Assembly (NCBI RefSeq): GCF_004116405.1 | Contig: NZ_SDIC01000004.1 | Coordinates: 540,079 to 604,078 of the forward strand | DNA from: Halegenticoccus tardaugens | Lineage (GTDB): Archaea > Halobacteriota > Halobacteria > Halobacteriales > Haloferacaceae | Reading direction: 5' to 3' | DNA length: 64,000 nt | In this document: piece by piece, positions 50,257 through 59,391 of the stretch | Position numbering within the stretch: position 1 is the stretch's first letter | How the letters are laid out: each line of letters begins with the position of its first letter | Translations under genes and position numbers: made by a program | The notes under the pieces: generated by a model | Seen by the model: the letters and a program-made list of their open reading frames with translations, nothing else | What the model was told of the DNA's origin: nothing | Database searches by the model: none

Positions 50257-52026
50257 ATGAGTACGGACGACGGGAACGGTCCCCTCCCGCGGTCCATCGA
50301 CCGGACGCTCCTCGCGGTGGTCGGCGTCGCCCTCCTCGCCCGAATCGTCGGGCTCGGCTCGCGGATCATGCACTGGGACGAGGGGCGCGTCGGGTACTGG
50401 ATCCTCCGCTACCACGAGACGGGCGAGTTCTACTACCGCCCGATCATCCACGGGCCGTTTCTGCCGATCGTCAACGACTACGTCTTCGCCGTCTTGCCCC
50501 CGAGCGACTTCTCGGCGCGGCTCGTCGTCGCGGTCGTCGGCGGACTCCTCCCGCTTTCTGCGTGGCTGTTCCGCGAGCGACTCCGGGACGCAGAAGTCGT
50601 CGCGCTCGCGCTCTTTCTCGCCGCCGATCCGCTGCTCGTCTACTACTCGCGCTTCATGCGAAACGACGTGCTCGTCGCCGCCTTCTCGTTCGTCGCGCTC
50701 GGGCTGTTCGTCCGCGCCGTCGACGCGCGCAACCCGTGGTACCTCCCGTTCGCGGGCGCGTCCCTCGCGCTCGGGTTCACTACCAAAGAGAACGCCCTCC
50801 TCTACGTGCTCTGTTACCTCGGTGCGGCGGCGCTGCTCCTCGATCACCGGCTGTTTCGCGCGGCCCAGGACGGGCGACGGCCGGACGAGACGCTTCGCGG
50901 GTACTACCGCGACGGCAAGCGGGGGCTCTGCCGCTGGAGCGGCGATCTACGCACCGGCGTCCTCCGCGCCGTCGGCCACGCCGCGCTCGCCACGACCGCC
51001 TTTTTCGTCGTGATCGTCTTCTTCTACGCTCCCCGCCCGGACCTCTGGGAGGCGGTCGCCGATCCCGGGCTGTGGCCGGCCGTCGTCGACGCGGCCACCG
51101 TCGGGGCGTGGAACGAGTTCTACGCCCTGTGGGCGGCCGGCGGCCACCAGTCGCACGACTACCTGCCGTACTTTTTCGACCTCGCGGAGACCGCCGTCTA
51201 CGGCTCCGGCGTCCTCGTCGTGTTCGCGGCTCTCGGGTTCGTCGTCGACGGCTACGCGACGCCGGACGGATCGCGCGACCTCGTGGCGTTCGCCGGCTAC
51301 TGGGGATTCGCGAGCGTCGTCGGCTACCCGGTTGCGACGGACATCGCCGCCCCGTGGGCCGCGGTGCACGTGATCGTCCCGCTCGCGATCCCGGCCGCCG
51401 TCGGCGCGGCGTACGTCTACCGGACGGCGACGGCCGCCTTCACCGTCGAGGACGCGATGGGAACGGGGTTGGCCGCGATCGTCATCTTCGCCGCCGCCGT
51501 GGGCGTCGTCGGCGCGAACGCCGCCTACGTGGACAGCGCCTCCGTCGAGGAGGAGGAGGTCCTCCAGTGGGCCCAACCCGGCAACGACCTGAAGCCCACG
51601 CTGCGCGCCGTCTGCGACGTCTCCGCCGACAACCGGGGGACGGACGTACTCTTCTACGGCACGGAGAACCCTTCCGGCACCGAGGAGGACCTGTTCTACG
51701 TCGAAAACGAGTCGAGCGTCGACTCGCCGCCGCCCGGCGGACCGGACTGGCACAGCCGGCTCCCCCTCCCGTGGTACCTCGAAAAGTGCGACGCGTTGGT
51801 GACGAGCACCCCGCCGGGATCCGACCCGGCCGAGGTCGCGGCCGACGCCCCGCCCGTCGTCGTCGCCTACGAGTGGGATCGGTCCGAACTCGAACCGCAC
51901 CTCGACGGCTACGCGGCCTTCGAACACGACTTCAAGCTCTGGGACGAGCGGATCGTGGTGTTCGTCGACGAATCGGCGCCGAGCACCGATCGCGGGGACG
52001 ACCGGCGGCGGTTCGAGGGCGGGTGA
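50257..52026 (+). CDS. TIGR03663-type membrane protein (Agl23-like, flippase activity-associated)
   Basis: Large polytopic membrane protein, about 590 residues. I start at ATG 50257; GTG 50251 is 2 codons upstream. It opens with an acidic tail, then RTLLAVVGVALLARIVGLGSRIMHWDEGRVGYWILRYHETGEFYYRPIIHGPFLPIVNDYVF, with the conserved acidic DE pair typical of GT-C/PMT-like glycosyltransferases. LVYYSRFMRNDVLVAAFSF and TTKENALLYVL support TIGR03663, a haloarchaeal family. The C-terminal 180 residues form a soluble domain. Function is inferred by family: protein N-glycosylation-associated lipid flipping is only a name-level link. TATA-like GTTGTATCC is 25-30 bases upstream. Confidence 0.8.
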   Translation: MSTDDGNGPLPRSIDRTLLAVVGVALLARIVGLGSRIMHWDEGRVGYWILRYHETGEFYYRPIIHGPFLPIVNDYVFAVLPPSDFSARLVVAVVGGLLPLSAWLFRERLRDAEVVALALFLAADPLLVYYSRFMRNDVLVAAFSFVALGLFVRAVDARNPWYLPFAGASLALGFTTKENALLYVLCYLGAAALLLDHRLFRAAQDGRRPDETLRGYYRDGKRGLCRWSGDLRTGVLRAVGHAALATTAFFVVIVFFYAPRPDLWEAVADPGLWPAVVDAATVGAWNEFYALWAAGGHQSHDYLPYFFDLAETAVYGSGVLVVFAALGFVVDGYATPDGSRDLVAFAGYWGFASVVGYPVATDIAAPWAAVHVIVPLAIPAAVGAAYVYRTATAAFTVEDAMGTGLAAIVIFAAAVGVVGANAAYVDSASVEEEEVLQWAQPGNDLKPTLRAVCDVSADNRGTDVLFYGTENPSGTEEDLFYVENESSVDSPPPGGPDWHSRLPLPWYLEKCDALVTSTPPGSDPAEVAADAPPVVVAYEWDRSELEPHLDGYAAFEHDFKLWDERIVVFVDESAPSTDRGDDRRRFEGG

Positions 52027-52082
52027 TCTCCGACGGTCGTCGAGGGCGACCCTCTCGTGACGGCCGATGGCGGATCGAAACC

Positions 52083-52126
52083 GCACGCACGTGTACACTT
52101 TTCCGATCAGGTTGGCAACTTTTATG
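52083..52126 (+). promoter_or_regulatory. purK promoter with the motif shared with purL
   Basis: GCACGCACGTG (52083-52093) lies 58 bases before the purK start; TATA-like CTTTTATG (52119-52126) lies about 30 before it. The motif is the same 11 bases as in the purL palindrome (32173-32183). Confidence 0.5.
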
Positions 52127-52151
52127 CAGGTACGTCCAGTACCGACGGACC

Positions 52152-53372
52152 GTGACAGTCAGCGTCCCAGGACCCACGCTCGGCGTGGTCGGCGGCGGCC
52201 AGCTCGGTCGGATGCTCGCAGAAGCGGCCGCCCCGCTCGGCGTCGAGGTCGTCGCGCTCGATCCGACGCCGGACTGCCCGGCGTCGCCGGTCGCCCGGTC
52301 GCAGGTCGAGGGCGGCTTCGACGACCCGGCGGCCGTCCGCGAGCTGGCCGACCGCGCCGACGTGCTGACGTTCGAGATCGAACTGGCCGACCCGGATCTG
52401 CTGGAGGCGGCGAGCGCCGACGCGGGCGTTCCGGTGCAGCCGTCGCCGGACGCGCTCCGGACGATACAGGACAAGCTCGTCCAGAAGCGGGCGCTCGCCG
52501 ACGCCGGGGTTCCCGTCCCGCCGCTCCGCCGCGTCGACGACGCGGCCGACCTCCGCGACGCCCTCGACGAGTTCGGCGCGGTGATGCTGAAGGCCCGGAC
52601 CGGCGGCTACGACGGCCGCGGGAACGTGCCGGTGCGGTCCGTGTCCGAGGTCGAGGACGCCCTGACCGACGTGAGCCCGGACGGGACCGCGACCGACGCC
52701 GACGCGATGGCGGAGGCGTTCGTCGACTTCGAGCGCGAGCTCTCCGTCATCGGCGTGAAGGGACGCGACGAGGTCCGGACGTTCCCCGTCGGCGAGAACG
52801 TCCACGAGGCGGAGATCCTCCGGGAGACGGTCGTTCCCGCGCGGACGACGCGGGCGGTCGCGGAGCGCGCGGAGGCGGTCGCGCGGGACGTGCTCGACCT
52901 GCTCGACGGGCGCGGCGTCTACGGGATCGAACTCTTCGAAACCGGGGACGGGGAGATCCTCGTCAACGAGATCGCCCCGCGGCCGCACAACTCGGGCCAC
53001 TGGAGCATCGAGGGGGCGCTCACCTCGCAGTTCGAACAGCACGTCCGGGCCGTCCTCGGGTGGCCGCTCGGGGCGACGACGCTCAGGAGTCCGACCGTCA
53101 GCGCGAACGTGCTCGGCGACGTGGACGAGCCGACGGCGGCCAGCCTCCGGGGCGCGGAACGCGTGCTCGAAGCCGACGGCGCGAGCCTGCACTGGTACGG
53201 AAAGCGCGAGGTGCGGCCGCTGCGGAAGATGGGCCACGTGACGGGCGTCGCGACCGACGGAGGGGACGGCGAAGGTAGCGCGGACGACGCCCGCGACGCG
53301 CTCCTCCGGCGGGTGCGCCGACTGCGCGACGGATTGACGTTCGCGGCCGGCGGAGCGGGGGACGACGCATGA
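52152..53372 (+). CDS. purK: 5-(carboxyamino)imidazole ribonucleotide synthase
   Basis: ATP-grasp enzyme that carboxylates AIR using bicarbonate. 406 residues from GTG 52152, fixed by a TATA-like element about 30 bases upstream. N-terminal TLGVVGGGQLGRMLAEAAAPLGVEVVALDP, central ATP-grasp with LKARTGGYDGRGNVPV and VDFERELSVIGVKGRD, and the C-terminal LVNEIAPRPHNSGHWSIEGALTSQFEQHVRAVLGWPLG. PurK with PurE indicates the bacterial-type two-step N5-CAIR route. A short acidic extension follows. Confidence 0.96.
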   Translation: MTVSVPGPTLGVVGGGQLGRMLAEAAAPLGVEVVALDPTPDCPASPVARSQVEGGFDDPAAVRELADRADVLTFEIELADPDLLEAASADAGVPVQPSPDALRTIQDKLVQKRALADAGVPVPPLRRVDDAADLRDALDEFGAVMLKARTGGYDGRGNVPVRSVSEVEDALTDVSPDGTATDADAMAEAFVDFERELSVIGVKGRDEVRTFPVGENVHEAEILRETVVPARTTRAVAERAEAVARDVLDLLDGRGVYGIELFETGDGEILVNEIAPRPHNSGHWSIEGALTSQFEQHVRAVLGWPLGATTLRSPTVSANVLGDVDEPTAASLRGAERVLEADGASLHWYGKREVRPLRKMGHVTGVATDGGDGEGSADDARDALLRRVRRLRDGLTFAAGGAGDDA

Positions 53373-53986
53373 CCGAGGAGATCGACGACCTCATCGACCG
53401 GCTGGAGGCGGAAGCGGCGCAGCGGCGCGATCCCGAGACGACGCCCGAGGTGGGCATCGTCATGGGATCGGACTCGGACCTCGACGTGATGGCGGGGGCG
53501 TACGAGGCGCTCGACGCGCTCGGCTTCGACGAGCAGACCGACTTCGAGAACCCGCCGTCGGCGCGTTTTACCTACGAGAGCTACGTCGTCTCGGCCCACC
53601 GGACGCCGGAGCTGCTGTACGCCTACGGCGAGACGGCGGCCGACCGGGGGCTGGACGTGATCGTCGCCGGGGCGGGCGGGAAGTCGGCGGACCTGCCGAA
53701 CATGACCGCCTCGATCGCCTACCCGCTCCCCGTCATCGGCGTCCCGGTTCAGGAGAAGTCGGTCGACTCCGTCATCGGCATGCCGACGGGCGCGCCGATC
53801 GTCGCGGTCGACGCCGGAAAGTCGTTCAACGCGGCGTTGTCCGCTGCGCAGATCCTCGCCCGCCGACACGACGAACTGACGGATCGGCTGCTCGCGTACC
53901 ACGAGGACCTGAAGGCGGACGTCGGGCGGGTTTCGAAGGACCTCCACGACCTCGGCCTCGACGGGTTCCGACGCGGATCGGAGTGA
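53369..53986 (+). CDS. purE: N5-carboxyaminoimidazole ribonucleotide mutase
   Basis: Rearranges N5-CAIR to CAIR. 205 residues; ATG overlaps the purK stop. VGIVMGSDSDLDVMAGAYEALDALG and SAHRTPELLYAYGETA are the class I PurE signatures, with AGAGGKSADLPNMTASIAYPLPVIGVPV following. The N-terminal 25-residue acidic extension and C-terminal RVSKDLHDLGLDGFRRG are additions relative to the typical bacterial protein of about 165 residues. Confidence 0.96.
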   Translation: MTEEIDDLIDRLEAEAAQRRDPETTPEVGIVMGSDSDLDVMAGAYEALDALGFDEQTDFENPPSARFTYESYVVSAHRTPELLYAYGETAADRGLDVIVAGAGGKSADLPNMTASIAYPLPVIGVPVQEKSVDSVIGMPTGAPIVAVDAGKSFNAALSAAQILARRHDELTDRLLAYHEDLKADVGRVSKDLHDLGLDGFRRGSE

Positions 53987-54098
53987 GGACGGCGCGGACC
54001 GGGATCCCCCGGCAACGAGACGTTACCGAAGGGACACGGGAGATTAGCCGAAAATCGCGAGAGAGCGCCGTTTTCGCCCGTGAATGCAAGAATCAACG

Positions 54099-54106
54099 CT
54101 TATAGG
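54099..54106 (+). promoter_or_regulatory. TATA-like element of the complex I operon
   Basis: GCTTATAGGG about 40 bases before the nuoA start (54146), implying a leader of about 15-20 bases. The 159-base gap after purE shows no other feature. Confidence 0.45.
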
Positions 54107-54145
54107 GGAGCGCTTCCAAGCGCCGCACGTTACGGAGACCAGGGT

Positions 54146-54559
54146 ATGAATCCATGGATAGCTATCGGCGCATTGGCCGTCGTCGGCGTCGGCATCCCGC
54201 TCGGGATGATGGCGGCGTCTGCGATTCTTCGGCCGAGCGTGCCGGAACAAGGAAAAAGCGCCACCTACGAGAGCGGCGAGATACCGACGGGAACGGCGCG
54301 CATCCAGTTTAACATCCAGTACTACATGGTTGCGCTGTTGTTCGTCGTTTTCGACATCGAAACCGTCCTCATCTTCCCGTGGACGGTCATCTATCGCTCC
54401 GCGCTGGAGCAGGGTGCCTCGCTCGCGCAGGTGTTGGCACCGATGCTCGTCTTCATCGGCGTCCTCGTCGTCGGTCTCGTCTGGGCGTGGCGCAACGGCG
54501 CGGTCGAGTGGGTCAAAAGCCCGCGCGCATCCCGCCGGAAGACGGAGAGAGAAACATGA
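54146..54559 (+). CDS. nuoA: NADH dehydrogenase-like complex I subunit A
   Basis: Small membrane subunit at the peripheral-membrane arm junction. 137 residues from ATG 54146 (MNPWIAIGALAVVGVGIPLG). Three membrane spans; the conserved loop ATYESGEIPTGTARIQFNIQYYMVALLFVVFDIETVLIFPW is intact, including the YESG and FDIE motifs. The C-terminal WRNGAVEWVKSPRASRRK is basic. It opens the nuo operon. Confidence 0.94.
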   Translation: MNPWIAIGALAVVGVGIPLGMMAASAILRPSVPEQGKSATYESGEIPTGTARIQFNIQYYMVALLFVVFDIETVLIFPWTVIYRSALEQGASLAQVLAPMLVFIGVLVVGLVWAWRNGAVEWVKSPRASRRKTERET

Positions 54560-55269
54560 GTAGCGACCAGCCATTCGTCACCGACGACTCACAGGTACAG
54601 ACAGCGACGCGCGACGCCCGCATGCTCGGCGAGGGCGGGGGCGTGACCGACGACCGCTTCAACTCGAAGCTCCGGGAGGCGTTCGGGTCGTCGCCCTTCA
54701 TCCTCACCAAGTTCGACAAGTTCATGAACTGGGTCCGGGGATCGTCGATGTTCATGCTGCAGTTCGGGATCGCCTGCTGCAGCATCGAGATGATGCACAC
54801 CTACGCGGTCAAACACGACCTCGACCGCTTCGGTGCGGGCGTGCCGCGCGCCTCGCCGCGGCAGGCGGACGTGATCATCGTCCCGGGGACGATCGTCTCG
54901 AAGTTCGCCCCGCGGATGAAGCGCGTCTACGACCAGATGCCCGAGCCGAAGTTCGTCGTCGGTATGGGCTCGTGCACCATCTCCGGCGGCCCGTTCCAGG
55001 AGGGATACAACGTGATCAAGGGGGCCGAGGAGGTCATCCCGGTCGACATCCACATCCCCGGCTGCCCCCCGCGTCCGGAGGCGCTCGTCTACGGCGTCGC
55101 CAAGCTCCAGGAGCGGATCGCCAACGGCGAGAGCGCCCCGGTGGTCGTCAAACCGTACGAGCTGGAGCAGTTCGGCGACCTCTCCCGGGACGAGATCGTC
55201 GACCAGCTCGCGGAAGAGATCGACGAGGACGACCTCGTCATGCGCTACAACTGGGCTGATTCCCCATGA
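54556..55269 (+). CDS. nuoB: NADH dehydrogenase-like complex I subunit B
   Basis: Carries the terminal iron-sulfur cluster N2, next to the quinone site. 237 residues; ATG overlaps nuoA by 4 bases. Cluster ligands: Cys74-Cys75 (FGIACCSIEMMHTYAV), Cys140 (GMGSCTISGGPF) and Cys170 (IHIPGCPPRPEAL). A 30-residue acidic N-terminal extension and an acidic C-terminal tail exceed bacterial NuoB. Confidence 0.96.
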   Translation: MSSDQPFVTDDSQVQTATRDARMLGEGGGVTDDRFNSKLREAFGSSPFILTKFDKFMNWVRGSSMFMLQFGIACCSIEMMHTYAVKHDLDRFGAGVPRASPRQADVIIVPGTIVSKFAPRMKRVYDQMPEPKFVVGMGSCTISGGPFQEGYNVIKGAEEVIPVDIHIPGCPPRPEALVYGVAKLQERIANGESAPVVVKPYELEQFGDLSRDEIVDQLAEEIDEDDLVMRYNWADSP

Positions 55270-56933
55270 GCCTGGAGAACCCGGAGGGGAACGCCCAGGC
55301 GGTAGAGCGCTCCCTCGGCGACGAACTCGCCGACCTCCTCGGCGACGTCGCGATCGGTCGCGAGGAGCACGTGAACGCGCCGGGCTTCGTCGTCGGACCC
55401 GACTCCGTGCAGGACGCGCTGTTCGCGCTGCGCGACGAGGCCGGCTTCGACCACCTCTCCTGTTTGACCGCCCAGGAGTACGAGGATCGCTACGAGTCGA
55501 TCTACCACCTCAAGAAGTTCGACGACCCCACCCAGGAAGTGAGCGTCGTCGTCCCCACCGACAAGGAAAATCCGGTGAGCCAATCGGCCGAACCGGTCTA
55601 CCGGACGGCTGACTGGCACGAACGCGAAGCGTACGACCTGGTGGGCATCGAGTACGAGGGCCATCCCGACCTCCGGCGCATCCTCCTGCCCGAAACCTGG
55701 CAGGGCCACCCCCTCGCGCTCGACTACGATCAGGATCGACCCCAGATCGTCCCCCTGCGCGAGCACGCCAACCCGCTGCAGGAGGACCACGCAGACGAGA
55801 ACGACGCGGAGACGATGTACATCAACATCGGGCCGCACCACCCCGCCACCCACGGCGTGCTCCACCTCAAGTGCACCCTCGACGGCGAGCAGGTGGCGGA
55901 CGTCGAATCCGACGTCGGCTACCTGCACCGCTGCGAGGAGCAGATGGCCCAGCAGGGCACCTACCGCTACCAGATCATGCCCTACCCGGACCGCTGGGAC
56001 TACATCTCGGCGGGGCTTCTCAACGAGTGGGCGTACGCGCGCGCCACCGAGGACCTCGCTGACCTCGACGTCCCCGAGTACGCGCAGATCATCCGGACGA
56101 TGAGCGCGGAGCTGTGCCGGATCGCCTCGCACATGCTGGCGGTCGGGACGTTCGCGCTGGACGTGTACGGCGACTTCACCGCGATCTTCATGTACTCCAT
56201 CCGCGACCGCGAGAAGGTCCAGAACCTCCTCGAAGATCTCACGGGCCAGCGGATGATGTTCAACTACTTCCGGCTCGGCGGCGTCGTCTGGGACCTGCCC
56301 GAACCGCGCGAGGAGTTCTTCGAGAAGATCCGTGACTTCGTCGAGGAGTTGCCCGAGGCGCTCGAGGAGTACCACGACCTCATCACGGGCAACGAGATCC
56401 TCCAGGCGCGCACCATCGACACGGGCGTGCTCCCGCCGGACGTCGCGAAGAGCTACGGCGCGACGGGCCCCGTCGCGCGCGGGTCCGGAATCGACTACGA
56501 CCTCCGGCGCGACGACCCCTACGGCTACTATCCCGAACTCGACTGGGACGTGTGCGTCGAGGACGGCTGCGACAACTTCTCGCGCCTGCTCGTGCGCATG
56601 CGCGAGGTCGAGGAGTCGGCGAAGATCATCGAGCAGTGCGTCGACCTGCTCGAAGACTGGCCCGAAGAGGACCGGACCATCCAGTCGAACGTCCCCCGGA
56701 CGCTCCGGCCAGAGGACGACACGGAGATCTACCGCGCCGTCGAGGGAGCGAAGGGCGAACTCGGGATCTACATCCGCGCCGACGGCACCGACAAGCCCGC
56801 GCGCTTTAAGATCCGCAGCCCGTGCTTCTCCAACCTCCAGACGCTGCCGGAGATGTCCAACGGCGAGTACGTACCGGACATGATCGCGAGCCTCGGCAGC
56901 CTCGACATCGTCCTCGGGGAGGTCGATCGGTGA
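55266..56933 (+). CDS. nuoCD: NADH dehydrogenase-like complex I subunits C and D fused
   Basis: One 555-residue protein. Residues about 1-170 are NuoC (30 kDa): YESIYHLKKFDDPTQEVSVVVP and RTADWHEREAYDLVGIEYEGHPDLRRILLPETWQGHPLA. Residues about 180-555 are NuoD (49 kDa, hydrogenase large-subunit-like): MYINIGPHHPATHGVLHLKCTLDGE, ADVESDVGYLHRCEEQMAQQ, and the C-terminal KGELGIYIRADGTDKPARFKIRSPCFSNLQTLPEMSNGEYVPDMIASLGSLDIVLGEVDR, all expected for quinone-binding NuoD. It joins nuoB and nuoH with overlaps of 4 and 1 bases. Confidence 0.96.
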   Translation: MSLENPEGNAQAVERSLGDELADLLGDVAIGREEHVNAPGFVVGPDSVQDALFALRDEAGFDHLSCLTAQEYEDRYESIYHLKKFDDPTQEVSVVVPTDKENPVSQSAEPVYRTADWHEREAYDLVGIEYEGHPDLRRILLPETWQGHPLALDYDQDRPQIVPLREHANPLQEDHADENDAETMYINIGPHHPATHGVLHLKCTLDGEQVADVESDVGYLHRCEEQMAQQGTYRYQIMPYPDRWDYISAGLLNEWAYARATEDLADLDVPEYAQIIRTMSAELCRIASHMLAVGTFALDVYGDFTAIFMYSIRDREKVQNLLEDLTGQRMMFNYFRLGGVVWDLPEPREEFFEKIRDFVEELPEALEEYHDLITGNEILQARTIDTGVLPPDVAKSYGATGPVARGSGIDYDLRRDDPYGYYPELDWDVCVEDGCDNFSRLLVRMREVEESAKIIEQCVDLLEDWPEEDRTIQSNVPRTLRPEDDTEIYRAVEGAKGELGIYIRADGTDKPARFKIRSPCFSNLQTLPEMSNGEYVPDMIASLGSLDIVLGEVDR

Positions 56934-58015
56934 TGGTTCCGCTGCAGGCCGGGAACGGGGCGCAGGTGCAACTCTTGCCCGACACGCTCGTCGACCTGCT
57001 CGGACTGGGCGGCTTCGGCATCCTCGGCGAGATCGTCGCCGCGCTCATCGCGGCGTTCATCGTCGGCAACATCATGCTGACGATGACCGCGGTCGCTGGC
57101 CCGTGGGCCAAGCGGAAGATCACCGCCGCGTTCACGGACCGGATCGCGGTCAACCGCGTGGGGCCGTTCGGCCTGCTCATCATCGTGGCCGACGCCGTCC
57201 GACTGCTCTCGAAGGAGCTGATCGTCCCCGACGGCGTCGACCGGCCCGCGTGGGACCTCGCGCCGATCATCCTGCCGGCGTCGGCGCTGCTCGGCTTCGC
57301 GGTCATCCCGATGGGCAACGGCATCCAGCTGGCCGATCCCGAGACCGGGCTCGTCTTCGCGTTCGCGGTCGCGTCGATCGCGTCGCTCAGCCTCGTGATG
57401 GGCGGCTACGCGTCGAACAACAAGTACTCGCTCCTCGGCGGCCTGCGCGCGGTCGCACAGAACATCGCCTACGAAATCCCGCTCATCGTGACCGCGGCGT
57501 CGGTCGTCATCTTCACCGGCACGCTGCAGATGAGCGAGATCGTCGCCGCGCAGGCCGAACCGCTCTTTTCGATCGCGGGCGTGACGATCCCCTCGTGGTT
57601 CGCGTTCGTCAACCCGTTCGCGTTCGCGCTGTTCGTCCTCGCGAACCTGGCCGAGATCGGCCGCAACCCGTTCGACATCCCGGAGGCGCCGACCGAGATC
57701 GTCGCCGGATACCAGACCGAGTACTCCAGCGTCTACTTCGTCCTGTTCTACCTCGGGGAGTTCCTGCACATCTTCCTCGGCGGGGCGCTCATCGCGACGC
57801 TGTTCCTCGGCGGCCCGGCGGGGCCGGTGCTGCCGGGCTTCGTCTGGTTCGTCATCAAGATCTGGGCGGTCTTCCTGTTCACCCAGTGGGCGCGCTCGGC
57901 CGTTCCGCGGTTCCGGATCGACCAGCTCATCGAGATCGGCTGGAAGGGCATGCTCGTGCTCTCCTTCGCCAACCTGGTTCTCACGGCCATCATCGTGGGA
58001 GTGATCGCAGCATGA
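56933..58015 (+). CDS. nuoH: NADH dehydrogenase-like complex I subunit H
   Basis: Membrane subunit lining the quinone channel. 360 residues from ATG 56933 (TGATG overlap with nuoCD). Eight or so membrane spans. Conserved cytoplasmic loops: FTDRIAVNRVGPFGLLIIVADAVRLLSKELIVP, NIAYEIPLIV, ANLAEIGRNPFDIPEAPTEIVAGYQTEYSSVYFVLFYLGEF. The charged quinone-site residues of this loop (EIGRNPFD, TEIVAGYQTEYS) are all present. Confidence 0.96.
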   Translation: MVPLQAGNGAQVQLLPDTLVDLLGLGGFGILGEIVAALIAAFIVGNIMLTMTAVAGPWAKRKITAAFTDRIAVNRVGPFGLLIIVADAVRLLSKELIVPDGVDRPAWDLAPIILPASALLGFAVIPMGNGIQLADPETGLVFAFAVASIASLSLVMGGYASNNKYSLLGGLRAVAQNIAYEIPLIVTAASVVIFTGTLQMSEIVAAQAEPLFSIAGVTIPSWFAFVNPFAFALFVLANLAEIGRNPFDIPEAPTEIVAGYQTEYSSVYFVLFYLGEFLHIFLGGALIATLFLGGPAGPVLPGFVWFVIKIWAVFLFTQWARSAVPRFRIDQLIEIGWKGMLVLSFANLVLTAIIVGVIAA

Positions 58016-58473
58016 TCGGAGTACTCAAATCGATGGCAACGACGATGAAGCACGCGCTGGACGGGCAGACGTTCACGGTGGAGTACCCGGACGTCGCGCC
58101 CGAGGTGAGCCCGCGGTTCCGCGGGGTCCACAAGTTCAGCCAGGAGCGCTGCATCTGGTGCCGCCAGTGCGAGAACGTCTGTCCGAACGACACGATCCAG
58201 ATCGTGATGGACGACAAGCGCAACGGCGAGCAGTACAACCTCCACATCGGCCAGTGCATCTACTGCCGGCTGTGCGAGGAGGTCTGCCCGGTGGACGCGA
58301 TCTTGCTCACGCAGAACTTCGAGTTCACCGCCGACACGAAAAACGAGTTCGTGTACAACAAAGAGCAGCTGAAGAACGTCCCGTGGTACAAGGACATCGA
58401 CCCGCTCAACTCCCGGAACCCCGACCGCGGCGCGTGGATCGGCGAGGGGGAAGGAGAGGTCGACTACCAGTGA
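58012..58473 (+). CDS. nuoI: NADH dehydrogenase-like complex I subunit I (two 4Fe-4S)
   Basis: Electron-transfer subunit with clusters N6a and N6b. 153 residues; ATG overlaps nuoH. Two ferredoxin motifs: Cys47, 50, 53, 57 (RCIWCRQCENVCPND) and Cys82, 85, 88, 92 (QCIYCRLCEEVCPVD). The C terminus is acidic. The 84-base gap to the next gene is the first break in the overlapping nuo series. Confidence 0.96.
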   Translation: MIGVLKSMATTMKHALDGQTFTVEYPDVAPEVSPRFRGVHKFSQERCIWCRQCENVCPNDTIQIVMDDKRNGEQYNLHIGQCIYCRLCEEVCPVDAILLTQNFEFTADTKNEFVYNKEQLKNVPWYKDIDPLNSRNPDRGAWIGEGEGEVDYQ

Positions 58474-58557
58474 CAGCGACGCCCGCGACCCGCGTCCGAC
58501 GGCGCGAACCGCCGCTCGAATCGGCCGCGGTCGGGCGCTGACGACGACCACCAACTC

Positions 58558-59391
58558 ATGTCCGAGCACGAACACGCCGCCGGTCCGACGGTCGACCCCG
58601 AAGCCGCCGCGACGTTCGGTCGCTGGCTCCTCCGGACCGTCGAGTACGACGACCCGGCGAAGCTGAACGCCAGACTCCGGCTCCGAGAGTCGTTCGGAAC
58701 CCGGGAGACGGGGTGGTACGAGTGGGTGTTCGACCGGTTCGACCTCCCGCGGAGCGCCCGCGTGCTTGAACTCGGGTGCGGCCCGGGCCACCTCTGGGCG
58801 GCGAACCGGGATCGGATCCCCGCCGGCTGGGAGTGCGTGCTGACGGACTTTTCGCCGCCGATGCTCGACGCGGCGCGGGAGGCGCTCCGCGACGCCGCCG
58901 GGTTCGGCTTCGGCGTCGCCGACGCGGAGCGGCCGCCGTTCGCCGACGACTCGTTCGACGCGGTGGTCGCGAACCACGTGCTCTATCACGTCCCGGACGT
59001 CGACGCCGCGCTGGCCGAGATCGACCGCGTGCTGCGCCCCGGCGGGAGGCTCTACGCCTCGACCCGCGGCGAGGCGGACTCCCGGGAGCTTCACGACTTC
59101 CTCTCGCCGTTCGTCGAGGCCCCCCTCGACGCACCCGGGCGGTTCACGCTGGAGAACGGCGCGTCGCGCCTCGAACGGCGGTTCGACTCGGTGTCGACCC
59201 ACCGCCGCCGGGAGACGCTCCGGGTCACGCGGGTCGACCCCCTCGTCGAGTACGCGTCGTCGCGTTCGGAGATCGACGACGGCGCGCTCTGCGACGTCGC
59301 GGCGGCGGCCGAGGGTGCGATCTCGGCCGACGGCGCGTTGGACGTGACGAAGGACGCCGGCCTGTTCGTCGCGGAGGCGTCGGGCGCATGA
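58558..59391 (+). CDS. Class I SAM-dependent methyltransferase (in the nuo operon)
   Basis: 277 residues. The SAM-binding motif is ARVLELGCGPGHLW (about 68-80), followed by VLTDFSPPMLDAAREAL, ADAERPPFADDSFDAVVANHVLYHVPDVDAALAEIDRVLRPGGRLYASTRG, with motifs I-III of UbiE/methyltransferase-11 type enzymes. The substrate is not evident; quinone biosynthesis or a small-molecule role is possible. It separates nuoI from nuoJ1, unlike the usual direct adjacency, and reads in the same direction, so is probably co-transcribed. Confidence 0.85.
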   Translation: MSEHEHAAGPTVDPEAAATFGRWLLRTVEYDDPAKLNARLRLRESFGTRETGWYEWVFDRFDLPRSARVLELGCGPGHLWAANRDRIPAGWECVLTDFSPPMLDAAREALRDAAGFGFGVADAERPPFADDSFDAVVANHVLYHVPDVDAALAEIDRVLRPGGRLYASTRGEADSRELHDFLSPFVEAPLDAPGRFTLENGASRLERRFDSVSTHRRRETLRVTRVDPLVEYASSRSEIDDGALCDVAAAAEGAISADGALDVTKDAGLFVAEASGA

